DNA of 64,000 nucleotides from Phorcus lineatus (GCA_921293015.1 OV121089.1:42146520-42210519), one strand, 5' to 3'; shown: positions 45,501-58,254, counted from the first letter of the stretch. Notes: generated by a model from the letters alone, not told the origin. Translations and numbers: made by a program.

Positions 45501-48500
45501 ATGGAAAATCAGCATTTGTCATATATGTGTCTTTTGGACATGAAAAGTTAAGATGTTTTGATTTTATATTACCACATATGACATTTAGGTTCGTAAAAGG
45601 TATATAATATGTTATGAAAATAACGGAGTGGCTCTTTAAACTGTTCTAGTGTCACTCTGACAAGATAACATGATACCTTTCAACAACATTAGTGCTTCCC
45701 TATAAGATGACATCATTCATAAAGTTTGGCAGAAGTGACTCCAACTAGTCACAGAGCATCTCATTAACATCCCATGGAAGATCTTGGGACTCTCGTCAAG
45801 CAAGCATTTTTAGTCAATATTTTTTTTACCAGCCATTGACTACTGGGAAGGGCTCATTCATTTTCATAACCAATTCTTTGTTGCACCAGAAGATGTAGAT
45901 ATGCTGTGAGAAGAATGTTCTTAAAACTTATCTTGATTTTGAAAAAGATAAGTCCACAAAAATAATCATGAGAATTGTTTTCCTTTTGGGCCGCTTAACT
46001 ATATCCTACTGAAATAGGTGAATGATATTAAGTTTTCTTTTTACATCAAAACCTGAACCATTGTTTTACAACAGTATATCTGGTCAAGTAATTCTGGTCA
46101 ATGCATGGTCAATTGTTAAGGATGCAAATAAGACATAGGAAGGAAAAGACCTCTTGGTTTTTATGACGTAAGTAGTGATAAAGTTTTTTTCGTATTATAT
46201 TACTGTTCAAGGGTCTGTGTAAGTGTTGTGAAGCAAGTCCTGGCTTATGACAATAAATTGTATACCAAGACTCCAGATAATTATTTGGACTCGGGGGTAT
46301 TTCACCCCTTCAAAATAAATAATGGGGAGTAAATTACCACATGAAAAAAACTAAGGATATTTCAAGGTTTATTATTTGTCAGATCCTCATTCCAAGTTAG
46401 CATCTTTGTCGATGTTATTCGTTGATCTTTAAATAAACGAGTGATTTCTCTTTGTTTTCAGGTTGGCATCAAGTTGACTATTATTCAAGATGTAAAGATC
46501 AGAGATGTAGAAATGAAATTTTATTTTTACGTGTCACGATTACTCCTGTAAACAAATACATGACTCGTATTCTTGGAAAGTTGTGCATATCAGTTACTCA
46601 TTGATTTCAGTTTTAATGCGTATATCTGAATTACCCTTGCACATTTTACGCACTGTGTAGTGTAGTTAAATAAATGATTGCCCTTAAAATATAGAATTTC
46701 ACAACAATATATATATAATATTAATGTTATAATTGCATATCAATAATATGTATAGGAAATATACCTATGATATTCTTGATGTATTCATTTCATCTGTTGC
46801 AATAATTGGTATTAAATGTTAAGACACAGAATTGTTTGTTCCCTAGTGTTATACTTCCTCAGCTACACAAACCATTCTCAGCTTGTTGTCTACCTGTAAG
46901 GTGATTAACAAGATTTAACGAGTAAGTCACCTGACCTCTCTAATCAGGTCAAGTCCTTTTCCTTGGCGTTTGTTGTAGTTGTGCAGACATTATGTGTCAC
47001 TTTCTGATTAGATGTAATTGATGCTTAGGAAAGTCCTATCGAGGTATTTTTTGTGTAAACAAAAACCAAGGGGATATTTCCTTTCATACGTGTATGTTAT
47101 CAGTAAATAATCATAACTAGTTACTGAGGGTAAAGGTTTGGTTGATTTTGATTTTGCAGCTAGATAAATGAGAGCGCACACTCAGTGACCAAATTTGACA
47201 ATTTTTGTTGCTGAAATACAAATAAAAGTGTTTGGTTTTTTTAACCTCTGTTCAACATATGCTACTGCTTGACTTCTCACTTATTGTGGTGTGGTGGTTT
47301 GGGTGCTTCAGAGACCCCGAGAGCTATGTCAGTTGTAGCTTACATGTTGCTGTAAGGTCGACCAATAGAAGCCAGACCACATTTGAGTACCGGTAGTTCC
47401 AAAACCTGCTGTCTATCTCTCAGTGTGCCTGTTTTTCTGTCTGTGCCTTCATCCTTGTGATCCCTTGTTTTTCATCCACATGTTCAATGACTGGAATATT
47501 GAATACATGTTAAATCCAAACTCATTCATTCGAATGTATTTCTTAGATATTCACTAGTGGAATTTATGAAAGGACACTGCTAATGGCCGAAATATTGCTC
47601 ATGCTGGCTTAAAAATGATTCACTCACTAACTGTCTCTACGTAAGGAAACTTTTGTAATGAGTCAAACATGTTGACAATGAAATATAATCAGATACTCAG
47701 GGAACATTATCTGGAGCCCTATCATTTTAATGACATAATTAGGTTCCTTATCACAAGAGATGTAACCTGCTGCTTACTTATTTGAATCAGTTGGGTTCTC
47801 AGTTTTCAGTCACCTTTAATCATAAAAACATACCGTATTTAACATATTCAGCTCCACTTTTGAAAATGGCTTTCTTTAGAATTCACAAGGGGAGAAAAAG
47901 AACAATTCTCTCACCTAAATATATTCAAAATTGTTTTGGGTTTTAAGTTTTGCCTTCAACTCATGGGATACAAAGACAGCATTGTAAGACTTAAGTTGTG
48001 GCTTAAGAATAAAGACCGAGAATAATGAATAATACAGCTTCCTAGCTGTCTCTTACAGAGAAAGTTGTGAGAAAGGGGCGCTTATCATTTCGTGAGTTAC
48101 AAATATGGTTAGGGGCGCTATTTGAGAAACGGCACTTATTGCTTCAAATACAGTATTTACCGCATCATTTTATGGTTATGTAAGCCAAAACACATTGCAG
48201 TGATAATTTCATTTGCTCAATTATTTCATGTGCTGCATGAGTAATGTTATCTGTTCAGTAAAGCTCTTCTGACATAGAATAAGGGTTTGTAAGGGAAGAC
48301 TTTTATATCCTTTGGATTCAATATGTGCATGCTGATTCTTTCTTGAACTTTTCGTCTCTTTCCTTTGCTCTCTCATTGGTAGTCTAACTGGCCAGGTGAT
48401 GATATGGACATTTCATGATATCATACATATCACGATCACTCAAAACTATAAAATTCCATATGATAAATTTCAGAGACACGTATTTCGATACACATTATTA

Positions 48501-50205
48501 TGATATATACACAGCTCTACATTTTTAGGCAGAATTCAGCATTCTACTCTTTAAGGACTCATCAGCATTAACTTAAAACTCATTTGATCTTAATTGTCAT
48601 TGATTCATTTTCATTCAGGTTGATTTTATTATCTAGTCATGATTTTCATCTCTTTCTCACTGACCAGGTCCTTACAAACAACATTGGGCGAGTGTTTAAC
48701 GTGGAGAAGGCTGAGTGTCATTTGGACGAGATCGGGAACTCGTCAGCGCAGCAACCGCTGAGCTTCCCCGAGTTTTACAAGGTGATCGAGGAGCAGCTTC
48801 TCTACCAGCTGAATGGGAACCTCAGCTCCTCCTCCACATCCCACATCCTTGAGGAGATCAACAACATCTGCTGGATGTTGTGCGAAACGAAATACGTCAA
48901 GAAAAACAACAACGACACGGGTCAAATACAAAAACTTTATGACAAGGAGATTCAGAAGCTTCTGAAAGTGTTTAATTTTCTAGTTGAGGTTGATGATGAC
49001 GATAAAACTGTGATATTTCCTCTTAAGATTGATGTGGAGGAAGCCCAGCATGTGTGCTCGGTAATCACCGAGAGTCTCGGCTTGTGTGGTCGGAAAAGAG
49101 AGTTCCCTACAAAGGGAAGTAACTCTGAACAGGATATTTTACCGCAACATGTGGATTTTTCTGAATTTATTGATGGACTTGAGCAGTGTTTTCATGACCT
49201 GAATTCGATGGAATTCTCACAAGGAGTTCAACAAGTCAGTGACCAGATTATTGGAGATATTATGAAGAAGGTGAGCTTTTTATTGAAATGGTATGTAAAA
49301 AGCAATAAGATACTTATATTATTTGAAAAAATTTGATATCGTTCCTTTTTTTTTAGGATCGTACATAGGCTAAAAAAATATGAACTGAATATGAACGAAA
49401 AATATGGTTGACAAGATTAATTGGTATTCTTATAAGATTAGTTAATGTCTTGTATTTTTTGTGTGTATTTCTTTATGTTTTCAGAATCTTTCCCATCAAT
49501 TACCAGTACCATATGACTTATCATACGTGTTGCACGTCAAAATGCTTAGTTTCAGAAAAAAGTATTCAGCCCATGTATGATGTGCTTAGTTCAGAAAGAA
49601 TATGTACCCCTCTTGTATATGCCAACTGTTTGAAGTGATACCTCTCTTGTATCTTTCTCCAGTATAAGCATAGGATATGCCTCACTTGTATTATCATGCG
49701 TAAGTTTTTCCATGTTCTTCTTAAATTCAATAAAAGCGTATTAGACAATACAAAACTGGCAGCGTGTAACCTGGTTAGGAAATACAAAATCTATTGATTT
49801 ACAATTTTGTTTATTGCAATGAGATGCCATGATTTTAGTTTACATACTTACAATGTTTAGCAATTGATGATATAATCTGTAAATTTTTTAATCCTTCATC
49901 ATGCCAACATCTACAATGCCACTCGAAGTTTGTACCCTGGATACGTTTAGCCCCGGCAACTTTGTACATTATATAGTACTTGAATTATAAAACTGATGAA
50001 TCTCTTGTGTTTAAGGTGTTCTCAAACTTCAATGATTGTTTCAATTACATGTTTTTAGGGTCACATGGTGAAGTTTGGCAACCGGTTGACCAACTGGAAG
50101 GAGCGATGGTTTGTCCTGACACCGCAGGAGTTGCGCTACTTCACTGCCAGCGATGAACGAGAGCTGAAGGGAGCCATCGACATTAACAAATCCTGTAAAT
50201 TGGAG
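39596..50205 (+). CDS. SWAP70: SWAP70/DEF6-like PH-domain protein, first three coding exons (gene continues past window)
   Basis: Exons are 39596-39691 (32 codons), 48668-49270 (201 codons) and 50059-50205 (49 codons), all phase 0. Exon 1 starts MATTVEVKKSLWHAFNALDA and ends QKSRLK. Exon 2 continues VLTNNIGRVFNV with PLSFPEFYKVIEEQLLYQL, CWMLCETKY, KLLKVFNFL and VDFSEFIDGLEQCF, the helical EF-hand-like N-terminal region of this family. Exon 3 opens the PH domain: GHMVKFGNRLTNWKERWFVL, then YFTASDERELKGAIDIN. The family binds PIP3 and acts on Rho-type GTPases and actin. The rest of the PH domain and the coiled coil are not found before 64000, so intron 3 exceeds 13.7 kb or exons are unrecognised. 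The exon 1 donor (gtttga) is weak. I cannot separate SWAP70 from DEF6; one ancestral invertebrate gene is likely. Confidence 0.88.
39692..41308. other. SWAP70-like intron 1, left part
   Basis: AT-rich intronic sequence with no recognised repeat or exon. Confidence 0.5.
41356..43342. mobile_element. 2-kb CAATCT-family element with 9-bp target duplication
   Basis: A 1987-bp insertion whose ends are both CAATCTGATTAAAATCAGAT read inwards (21-bp inverted repeats including the next G). CATCATATA is duplicated at 41347-41355 and 43343-43351. The interior has no open frame above 60 codons. It includes a GTTCCC/GGGAAC hairpin and GATCGGG repeats near 42490-42550 and an AAACG microsatellite near the right end. 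A 9-bp duplication fits Mutator-like or Merlin-like transposition; the superfamily is not proven. Confidence 0.82.
43266..43306. repeat. (AAACG)n pentanucleotide repeat
   Basis: About eight slightly interrupted AAACG units inside the 2-kb CAATCT element. Confidence 0.85.
43355..43945. repeat. Cluster of hairpins in the fold-back element
   Basis: Three stems follow in series. 43355-43397 pairs with 43458-43500 (43 bp, few mismatches). TTTATCATCCAAAA (43502-43515) pairs exactly with 43782-43795. CCCTGATATCCTTC (43796-43809) pairs exactly with 43932-43945. Between them are repeats of GTGATGTCAT or similar, one TGACGTCA palindrome, and CTCCTAGGAG. Confidence 0.8.
43993..45159. other. SWAP70-like intron 1, nothing recognised
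   Basis: AT-rich intron with a short TA-rich run at about 44335-44358. Small open frames on both strands lack family signal. Confidence 0.45.
45160..45635 (+). mobile_element. TTAA-family MITE, copy 4 (full length)
   Basis: A 476-bp copy with AGAGCCACTCCGTGAGTCG at the left and AACGGAGTGGCTCT at the right, flanked by TTAA at 45156-45159 and 45636-45639. A deletion in AGGTAGAACATATGATCG breaks the short interior frame seen in copies 1 and 2. Confidence 0.88.
45640..45763 (-). mobile_element. Relic of a reverse TTAA-family MITE abutting copy 4
   Basis: CATAAAGTTTGGCAGAAGTG then ACTCCAACTAGTCACAGAGC resembles the inverted left end of the family. The block lies between TTAA at 45636-45639 and 45764-45767. 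Heavily diverged and shortened. Confidence 0.45.
45768..47284. other. SWAP70-like intron 1, nothing recognised
   Basis: AT-rich intron. The fragment at about 46262-46310 matches the short dispersed repeat at 18335-18395. Confidence 0.45.
47285..47640 (+). mobile_element. SINE-like element with GAAATATTGCT tail
   Basis: It begins near GTGGTGTGGTGGTTTGGGTG and ends GGCCGAAATATTGCTCATGC, GGCTTAAA and CACTCACTAAC. That tail type is common in mollusc SINEs (from memory). The head is too diverged to place box A and B with certainty. Confidence 0.4.
47641..48667. other. SWAP70-like intron 1, right end
   Basis: Nothing recognised beyond the exon 2 acceptor (tctcactgaccag, ending at 48667). Confidence 0.45.
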
Positions 50206-51444
50206 GTAAGTGTGTCTGAAAAATATTCTACTTAATCTGTACTTCATTTTAAATAGGATCATATTCACAAATGTTGTGTAACCCAGATCTCCTAAAATCA
50301 AGAAGTGAGAGATGAGATACATATGGCTCAAATCAGTGTACCCGAGTGTACATGTGTACAAAGATCAACTCTAACTTCTTGTTAAACCAAGATTAGCTAT
50401 TTTAATGGATATCAGTTCTTGTAAACTTAAGGTTGCTTCTATAAAGAAATTAAAATTTGACCTACCATTATCCTGAGAAGAAATATGTTTACACAAGTAC
50501 AATGTTAAAATGCTAGAACATCATGCATACAACTTTCAGAAATAAAAGAGTTTATCAGAGGTGATTTTGAAAAAATATAAGAAAAATGTACAAAAAAAGT
50601 GTTATGTCTAAGATAGAACTGTACTGTTTAGACATATGGCTGTCTGCTAGGAGCAAAATATTTTAAACCTCTGTCATAACCATTTACTTGTCAGTGAAGT
50701 GTGGCCTTTGATATTTGAACTTTGGTTTCCCTTATTGTAGGACCTTCAAATGAGGTCTTTATGTTTTACAATTTGTAATTTACAATAGCGTTTTAATCCT
50801 GCCAAAAACTTCCTAATAGGTTAGTGATAAATGCCTTAGAAATATTTCAGAAGTGGTAATAGTATTGCTATGCTAATTTATTGATATTTTTCTTATGTAA
50901 CTATACTTATGTACGGGCACATCAGTTTAAAAAGAGTGGATAGATATTTATGAGTTTGCAAATTTTTTTTGGTTCTGTAAAATCAAAGGGTATCATGTCA
51001 TATATATGGTATATTTTATTCATTTTTTTATTAAGACCTTTAAGAGGACTGATGACTAATAAAAAATAAGAATTTAATTATTCATATAGAGGATATTCGA
51101 CCTTCTCTAGATTACCATCTATTTTTGCAAATAAATGGTTAAGTGCAGAAGGAGAGAAAAAATTCCAGCATCTTGTTTTCAATAACTTTTTTGTATATCT
51201 CTTTGATACAGAAAATAATTGATTGATTTTATCTTTCACTGCAAAAAACACTTTATTGTTATCAGAACATCCACTTCTCCATGTTCTACTTCAAATGATG
51301 CAACAATTATTTGAGACGATTCTCATATACATATGAATTTATTTACCTGTGTAATACCTGATTGTAAATTATAAACCCGTTAGCGGAGTTCTGATTGATC
51401 AAGATTTAATTACCGACCTACCCCAAAACTTTCAAAAGTATGTC
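50206..51444. other. Start of SWAP70-like intron 3
   Basis: AT-rich intronic sequence, no repeat or exon recognised. Confidence 0.45.
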
Positions 51445-51500
51445 CAGCAGGTTTGGGCGGGGAAAAGATATCCAGGTTCAGATCCCGCCAGAAGTGTTTT
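51445..51500 (+). mobile_element. tRNA-like SINE fragment
   Basis: GGTTCAGATCCCGCC, a B-box-like motif, follows AAAGATATCC in the same context as the SINE family at 10872-11790 and 13008-13140. No intact tRNA fold. Confidence 0.4.
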
Positions 51501-52561
51501 AGCTCTTACAGCTTCCCAATAGTGGAAGATGTTTTTAGAAAGGATAGGATTAAATATTATCTTTAGGACAGACAAAGGTTCTTAAAATTTGTAACCATGG
51601 AAACATTACATGTATGCGATTATCTCTTCTGGATTTAATTATCTTGTTGACCATGGTCTGAATGGCAATTGTTGTGGATTCTCCTCCAGGATTTGCTTCA
51701 GGATAGTAACACATGTTTGAGAACTGTGTCATTGTGAGGATGTGCTTCAGAGTGTGTTGTGTTACCTGGATGCCAGACGGTTTTATCTTCTAGCTTAGCA
51801 ACCAGTAAATGTTTGGCATCAAAAACAAAAGGGTAGCCTCTGGACAGAAAATTAGGTTAGGAAATCAATTAATTTAAACAATGTCACCGTTTAAAAACAA
51901 ATTAGTATAAAGAAACATATTTGAAGATATTATCACACTAAACATGTGATAAGAATTCACTTTGTTTATGTAAATACTAAAAACTATACTTGACAAGAAT
52001 TCAATACTTGTTCTGCAGAATTTTAGTTTCACCACTTATTAGCAACTTATGTTTTTACCTTATTATAACCTACTGCAAATCCATGTCTTATATTAATATG
52101 AAGAGGATATTATATGAGTACGCAAGTCATACCATTTTTGGATACAGGTGTCAAAATGTCAGCATTGCCTGAGCTTGAGCAAGTGAAATACCAACACTTT
52201 AGCACTAATGTCAATTTGTAGTATGACTCAACACCAATGTGATATTCCCTTTATTGCAAATCAAAATCAAAAGTAATCAAAATTTACTCCCAAACATAAA
52301 TTGATTATCTGGCACATTGCCTTCATAGGTAATAATGCGAGCACAGTTTCTGGAACTCAGCCAATAAGGGTTGAAATAAATCAATTGAGATCTGCTTTGA
52401 AAGATCGACTTTAGTCTGTGGGCTTGTAAGTAATGTTTGCTTATACTTAATATCTTCTTACAGCATGTATGTGTTTGTTTGTAATGGTGTATGTGTTGGT
52501 GCGGTTATGTACATGTGTATTTTATGATTATTTAAAGCTTGTACTAAAACATCATCATGTA

Positions 52562-52850
52562 TTGGGGTGGGATAGCACAGTGGTTAGCTTGACCGGCTTA
52601 GGATCAAGAGGTCCATGATTTGAATCCCTCCAGGTCTGCAGTAGAGAACTGTTCTACACTCAGTCAAGTTTGGGTGCAATGCTTCTCTGAATTTCAGCGC
52701 AGTAACACCAATGGTTCGCTAGTTCCAGCCAATGCTTGCAGGTTTCACAGCAATGCATAACCACAATGGCGTTGCAGGCTTTCTCCCTGTAATAATTCAA
52801 GCAGGCGTGATATAAGTGAAATACTCTTATCAACTCACCTAATCATCGTT
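52562..52850 (+). mobile_element. tRNA-derived SINE, family A copy 4 (complete head)
   Basis: The head shows an A-box-like GATAGCACAGTGGTTAGC, then GGATCAAGAGGTCC and a decayed B box (GATTTGAATCCC). The body has TCTGCAGTAGAGAACTGTTC, GGTTCGCTAGTTCCAGCC and GCGTTGCAGGCTTTCTCCC, and the tail GATATAAGTGAAATACTCTT. Confidence 0.82.
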
Positions 52851-53865
52851 TGTCAAATGCCATATCCTGTTTTAACAAACTGTGATAATCTTATGTGATG
52901 TTATACCTTAATAGGTATTTTAATGTATATGTATACATCAGCATTTGACAGCATTTTCTTCTTACATTCATCGGGTTACATCAAAGTTAATATTTGGATG
53001 AAAGATTATCTTGATGAGTATATATTTTTTTTGATAACATATGACAATCAAATATAACATTGTTCATTTCATAGTAAATACGAAGTGAAAATTTCATTAT
53101 TGTGATAATATGTTTATAAGCCTGTCACATTTATTATCCTTCATTTTGTACAACAATAAACAGCGAAATACAAGGAAGATAATATCATTCATTTTTGGAA
53201 ATTAAAAAAACCCTGTAATTGAAAATTTGTTTCATGTTAGAAGATTTCAAACACCTACAACATTTTGATACCCAAACATACAGAGACTCATTAAGGACAA
53301 CAAGTCGTTCTGATAAGCATCTGCACTTGAAATCAGTCACCAGGCTGAGATGAAGCAAGCCTTCGAGTGTTGATTTGCGATAAAGATAATTTTGTCGTCT
53401 TATTTTCATTTACAGTTCGTAGTTTGTAAGAGCTCATGACTGAGTTTCAATCTCTTCTGTTAATTGTAACATAAATGTAAATCTGATAAAGTCTTTGTGT
53501 CAAAACAAGATGTCTTCCAGTCAAGTTAACAAAGAACTCCAGCTCTTATCAGTTGTATCGAGACCCAGCAAGCAGGAAGTATTACTACATAGATAGAAGT
53601 TTATAATCTACTTTGTGGTATGATATATAGCTGAGACTTATCAGGTCAATCTAAGTGTGCAATTGTCTGGGCCTCAGATTAGATAAATAAGATAAGTAGA
53701 CAAGATTTATAGTGACCAGATTACAGAGTCTCCATATTTCACTTTAAATTTTAAATACTTTAAATTTGATACATAGTGTAAAGAGTTTATTGAACATGAA
53801 TATTTATATATATTTTTGAGAATTTATCGAAGAATAGATATATCTGATTTTAACGAATAAAATTT
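52851..53865. other. SWAP70-like intron 3, nothing recognised
   Basis: AT-rich intron. Confidence 0.4.
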
Positions 53866-53976
53866 GGAATGATCAAACAGTGTTTCAATATTCTTAATAA
53901 TCTTTGGAATGATCTATTTCAATATTCTTAATAATCTTTGGAATGATCTATTTCAATATTCATTATAATCTTTTTG
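53866..53976. repeat. 34-bp tandem repeat, three copies
   Basis: TTTCAATATTCTTAATAATC then TTTGGAATGATC repeats with a 34-bp period at 53883, 53917 and 53951; the last unit diverges and a half unit precedes the first. Confidence 0.9.
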
Positions 53977-55791
53977 ATATCCACACATTTAAGTATGAGA
54001 CATTGAATCGCGATGATTATGTAATCTTACACTCACAGTTCATTGGTTATGTTTATTGAACAGATTTACATTTCAACACCACTTCCAATTCTTTGCCAGT
54101 TGCATATTGAAAATCTTATTTGAAAATATTTAAGTTGTGTTAATCGGTGAATTAAATGCCCTCATTTGAATGAAAAGGTTTAATTAACTCTTGACTTTCA
54201 ATTGCAAATAGGGATTAGGAAATAAAACAGACAAATCTTTTCTAACATCTGCCAAAGGAAATGAAAAGGCTGTGGACAATTACCTTTATGTGTAGAAAAG
54301 TTACTGTAATAATAATGATAATAACTATGAAGATTGTTACGAATGAATTTGGAATAGAAAAATGTCCCAAGTCATACCAGCAAAATATAACAAGACAATT
54401 GTATATTAATAACAATTTATTCAATCAAATAATAAACAAAGTGTTTAAGGTTACAATATCAAGCTAATACAAGCTATATAAATACAATATCAAATGAGTC
54501 ACACTAATTAGCTAACTAAATATATTCACCAGTCTTTATGAATCACACAGTTGATGAATGTGGGAAACAGTCAGTGGGTCTTGATAGGAGATAGATGAAT
54601 CCGGCTTGTAAAGGTATCCAAAAACAGTGGCAGGGCAGATGATCGCAAAGTTGATTGTAAGAAGCAAGATGAGTAAGAGTTCTAATGCCAGCCTATATAT
54701 ATATATGAATGTTCTTTAAAGTTCCACGACAAACTCCAATCAGAAGTGTCCAACTCAAGCAATCAAGAAATAGATAGAACATTCTAGAACAGATGATTCT
54801 AGACACTGCCAGCTAAGACTATCAAAACAAGTGTAAGTGTTACCCACTAAACAATACAACAATGTTACACAATGTTAAACCTATACACAATCGCACACTC
54901 ATACAAAGATGATCAATGATGATGCCTATTGCCCCGAAGGGAAATCATTTTTTGTTTTCTTGTTGCATTATGAGGCTCACCCCTACAAAAATAAATCCCT
55001 AGAAAATATGTCGCGGAAGCATTGCCGCAACAAGAATTTTACCATTGCCGGAGTGTATCCGCAAGTACTTCCAGTCCATATTTGCTATTATTATGCAGTA
55101 TGTTTATTATCATTCAGTTACTTGTTTAGAGAATGTTCATGTGTAATATAACAATAGCATATGTGGATATTTGCATGGAGAGTTCTTCCCTCATTAAAGC
55201 AAGGTCAAAATTAACACAATTAAACAAATGATCGCGGTTAGAAATTCCAATATTTATTTGAGTTTTACAGTGATCCTGACAGATGATATTTTTAATTGTT
55301 TTCACTTTCTCTTGTATACTGGACGCAAAACGGATTTTGATTACAACTTCTAGACACGTAAGAAGTATGATAATCATCGTTGATAGAAAAAACCTTTTAT
55401 CTTATTGACATTTTTTTTAATAGTTTACTTCATACACTACCATTTAGGCAAAATATCAAACGTTTAACTTAGTACAAAAAAGGATATTTTAGGTTTTCAT
55501 TGCGATATCAATTAATTCTCATCAAATGATATTTTCTCATAAAGTGAAATTTTCTCAGAGCCACAAGTTAAGATATAAGCTTAACCCTGTCAAGAAATGA
55601 AGGATAAGTGATATCACACTGAAAACATTTTATGTTAATGTGATAAATTTGGTGATGTATGCCAAACATTGCTTCAGGTTAATTGCTACATCGTATCGTA
55701 TACCATGGCAATAATGTCATGTTGATTGGAGAAGTGACATCATACCATTGTACACTCGACGGCAATCCCTCTGTGATATTGTTTCTGTAAT
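53977..55791. other. SWAP70-like intron 3, nothing recognised
   Basis: AT-rich intron; open frames near 54909-55151 lack family signal. Confidence 0.4.
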
Positions 55792-56396
55792 CAGAAAGTG
55801 ACATCAAACTGCAATGATGAGAAAGTGATATCAAACTGCAGTGATGAAAAAGTGATATCAAACTGCAGTGATGAGAAAGTGATATCAAACTGCAGTGGTG
55901 AGAAAGTGATATCAAATTGCAGTGATGAGAAAGTGATATCAAACTGCAGTGGAAAGAAAAAGATATCAAACTGCAGTGGTGAGAAAGTGATATCAAACTG
56001 CAGTGATGAAAAAGTGATATCAAACTGCAGTGATGAGAAAGCGATATCAAACTGCAGTGGTGAGAAAGTGATATCAAACTGCAGTGGTGAGAAAGTGATA
56101 TCAAACTGCAGTGATGAGAAAGTGATATCAAACTGCAGTGGAAAGAAAAAGATATCAAACTGCAGTGGTGAGAAAGTGATATCAAACTGCAGTGATGAGA
56201 AAGTGATATCAAACTGCAGTGGTGAGAAAGTGATATCAAACTGCAGTGATGAGAAAGTGATATCAAACTGCAGTGGAAAGAAAAAGATATCAAACTGCAG
56301 TGGTGAGAAAGTGATATCAAACTGCAGTGATGAGAAAGTGATATCAAACTGCAGTGTTGAGAAAGTGATATCAGACTGCAGTGATGAGAAAGTGAG
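55792..56396. repeat. 27-bp minisatellite, about 22 copies
   Basis: The unit is AAACTGCAGTGATGAGAAAG followed by TGATATC. Each unit holds two 6-bp palindromes, CTGCAG and GATATC. Variants replace GATGAG by GGTGAG, or GGTGAGAAAGTG by GGAAAGAAAAAG. The GGAAAG variant falls at units 7, 14 and 19, indicating higher-order duplication of blocks. Because 27 is a multiple of 3 and the unit lacks stops in one frame of each strand, long antiparallel open frames arise (215 codons plus, 259 minus). I see no sign that these are genes. Confidence 0.95.
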
Positions 56397-58096
56397 TATG
56401 AGACATTTGGGATATAAAGAAGTTTATCAACATTTGATTTTCTAAGATAATAAGCCATTCTGAGCCTTCATATTGTTAAGAATATGAAAAACCCTTATTC
56501 TTTCTAAATGTGAGTGACACATGACAAGACAACAAATCCTAGCCTGAGCGATGAAGGAATAGAGAAAACAGATGGTAGGTACTAAAATACTCTAAAACAT
56601 AAACCTTTACACCATATTTTCATTTATAAAAAATCTTACTTCAAAAGTTAATACACAGTATTCTAAAGATAAAAGAAATAGGTGTATGTAATAATTCAAG
56701 CCTTAGTGAAGTAATTACTTTTTCAATCCGTTATAAAGTTGTAGCACAAATGTTTATAAATATCTTGTGTTTTTGACTGTTAGAAGAAATCAAGGTGATA
56801 ATTTCAATGTCTTTGGATCTTCTTTATTGAGTGAAATTAGTTTTGACATTGATTTTAATGTCATTGTATTTCCATATGACAAATATTAAACAACCCTAAA
56901 AGGACCCCACTCTGTCTCCGCTGAGATTAGCCAGTTAATGCCCTTGTACTTGTTTAACATTGTTAAGACAAATGAGATTCTTACCTGTATGTTCACCTGT
57001 GGTTACCTGAGTTTATTTACTTCCTGCTTTCACTAGTCAGTCCCTTGTCTCTACCTGAAACTAAAACACTTAGCCATTGACATATTGTCGTGTCACCAAC
57101 TCATTCAACCACTAATCATTCTAACTTACCTGAAATGATTTTTTAAACGTAACCTCTGTTTATTTAATCATACTCCTTCTCAAGCTAAAAGTCTCAATTA
57201 GACATTTAAATCTAAAATATAGGTAAAAAGATTAGCTGTATTAGTTTAACTGATTAAAATTCTAATATGATATTTATAGTTTTTATGATAACTTCAAGTG
57301 AGATAATTTTCATCAAGTTTAACTTTATTTTGTTTCTGTGTAACTTTGACCTTTAAAACTTAAACAAAAGGTTAGAAAAGTGCAAGTCAGCAGTAAAACT
57401 AACTGATCTTAAAAACACTGACTCAGTTTTTGTTGTAAACTCGATTTAAAGAGAATCTGTGTGTTATTCACCTTTATCTGTATGGTGAGTTTAAATTTGA
57501 CATTTAAAACTAAAACCTATCGGTTAGTGTTGCAAGCTAGAAGTAAAATTCCTTCAAAAACTTATGTTGAATAAGTATTACTTTTATTTTTGTCTTTCTG
57601 TGCCTAAAATGTAAATTCAAATGGAGGAAAACTGCTAGCTATCAGTGAACGGTTTCAAACACCAGTTAAGTATTTTTTATAGAATTATTTCAACTAATGT
57701 CATATCATTCTTGATTTATAATTCTACCTGTTTATTTTTGACTAAAATATTGAATTTTACATTCAAAGAAAAGGTTAAAAGCCTTCAGTAAAATAATTAC
57801 AAAACCTTCATGAATACATACATTATATATATATTTGCTTTTCATAACAGTCTAGGAGATCTCCTCTTCAAAATCTACTAGATGAAATAACATGCTTGTA
57901 TTCAAAAACATTTTGTATTTTCACAATAAAGAAGGAAAACAAAATGTCTAATTCATTGCTATCTCTCATCATCTATTGCTAATCCTTCAACTGTGCAATG
58001 TGTCTACATTGGCTTTTAAGAAGTCAATATCTAAAGGTCGCTACGAAGTAATCTCCCTTTTTATAAAGGTGTATTCCATTACTAAGTGACTGTTAA
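56397..58096. other. SWAP70-like intron 3, nothing recognised
   Basis: AT-rich intron. Confidence 0.4.
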
Positions 58097-58254
58097 AGGG
58101 ACAGTCTCATATAGCAAAAATTCAATTTCTTCCACTTTTCCCCAATCAGTATATGTTTTTGCCAAATGCATTGTCTTTAGACGTCTAAGATCTCATTTAT
58201 TTTCGATTTCATGAGGTCCCGTATTTGGCCAAAAAAAATGCACTACTGCCCCAT
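58097..58254. mobile_element. Possible small TTAA-flanked MITE
   Basis: It lies between TTAA at 58093-58096 and 58255-58258. The left end AGGGACAGTCTC and the reversed right end ATGGGGCAGTAGTG are partly alike. No second copy in the window supports it. Confidence 0.3.

Noticed and set aside
48743..48931. Minus-strand frame opposite SWAP70-like exon 2
   Set aside because: Shadow of a real coding exon on the other strand.
54777..54789. Heat-shock-element-like GAACATTCTAGAA
   Set aside because: Fits the GAAnnTTCnnGAA pattern, but such a 9-base match is expected by chance in 64 kb and it lies deep in an intron.
54909..55151. 80-codon plus-strand frame in SWAP70-like intron 3
   Set aside because: No match to the PH domain or coiled coil expected next in the gene, and no acceptor that restores phase 0.
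55679..56458. 259-codon minus-strand and 215-codon plus-strand open frames
   Set aside because: Both are generated by the 27-bp tandem repeat having no stop in one frame of each strand; no start context, splice signals or family similarity.
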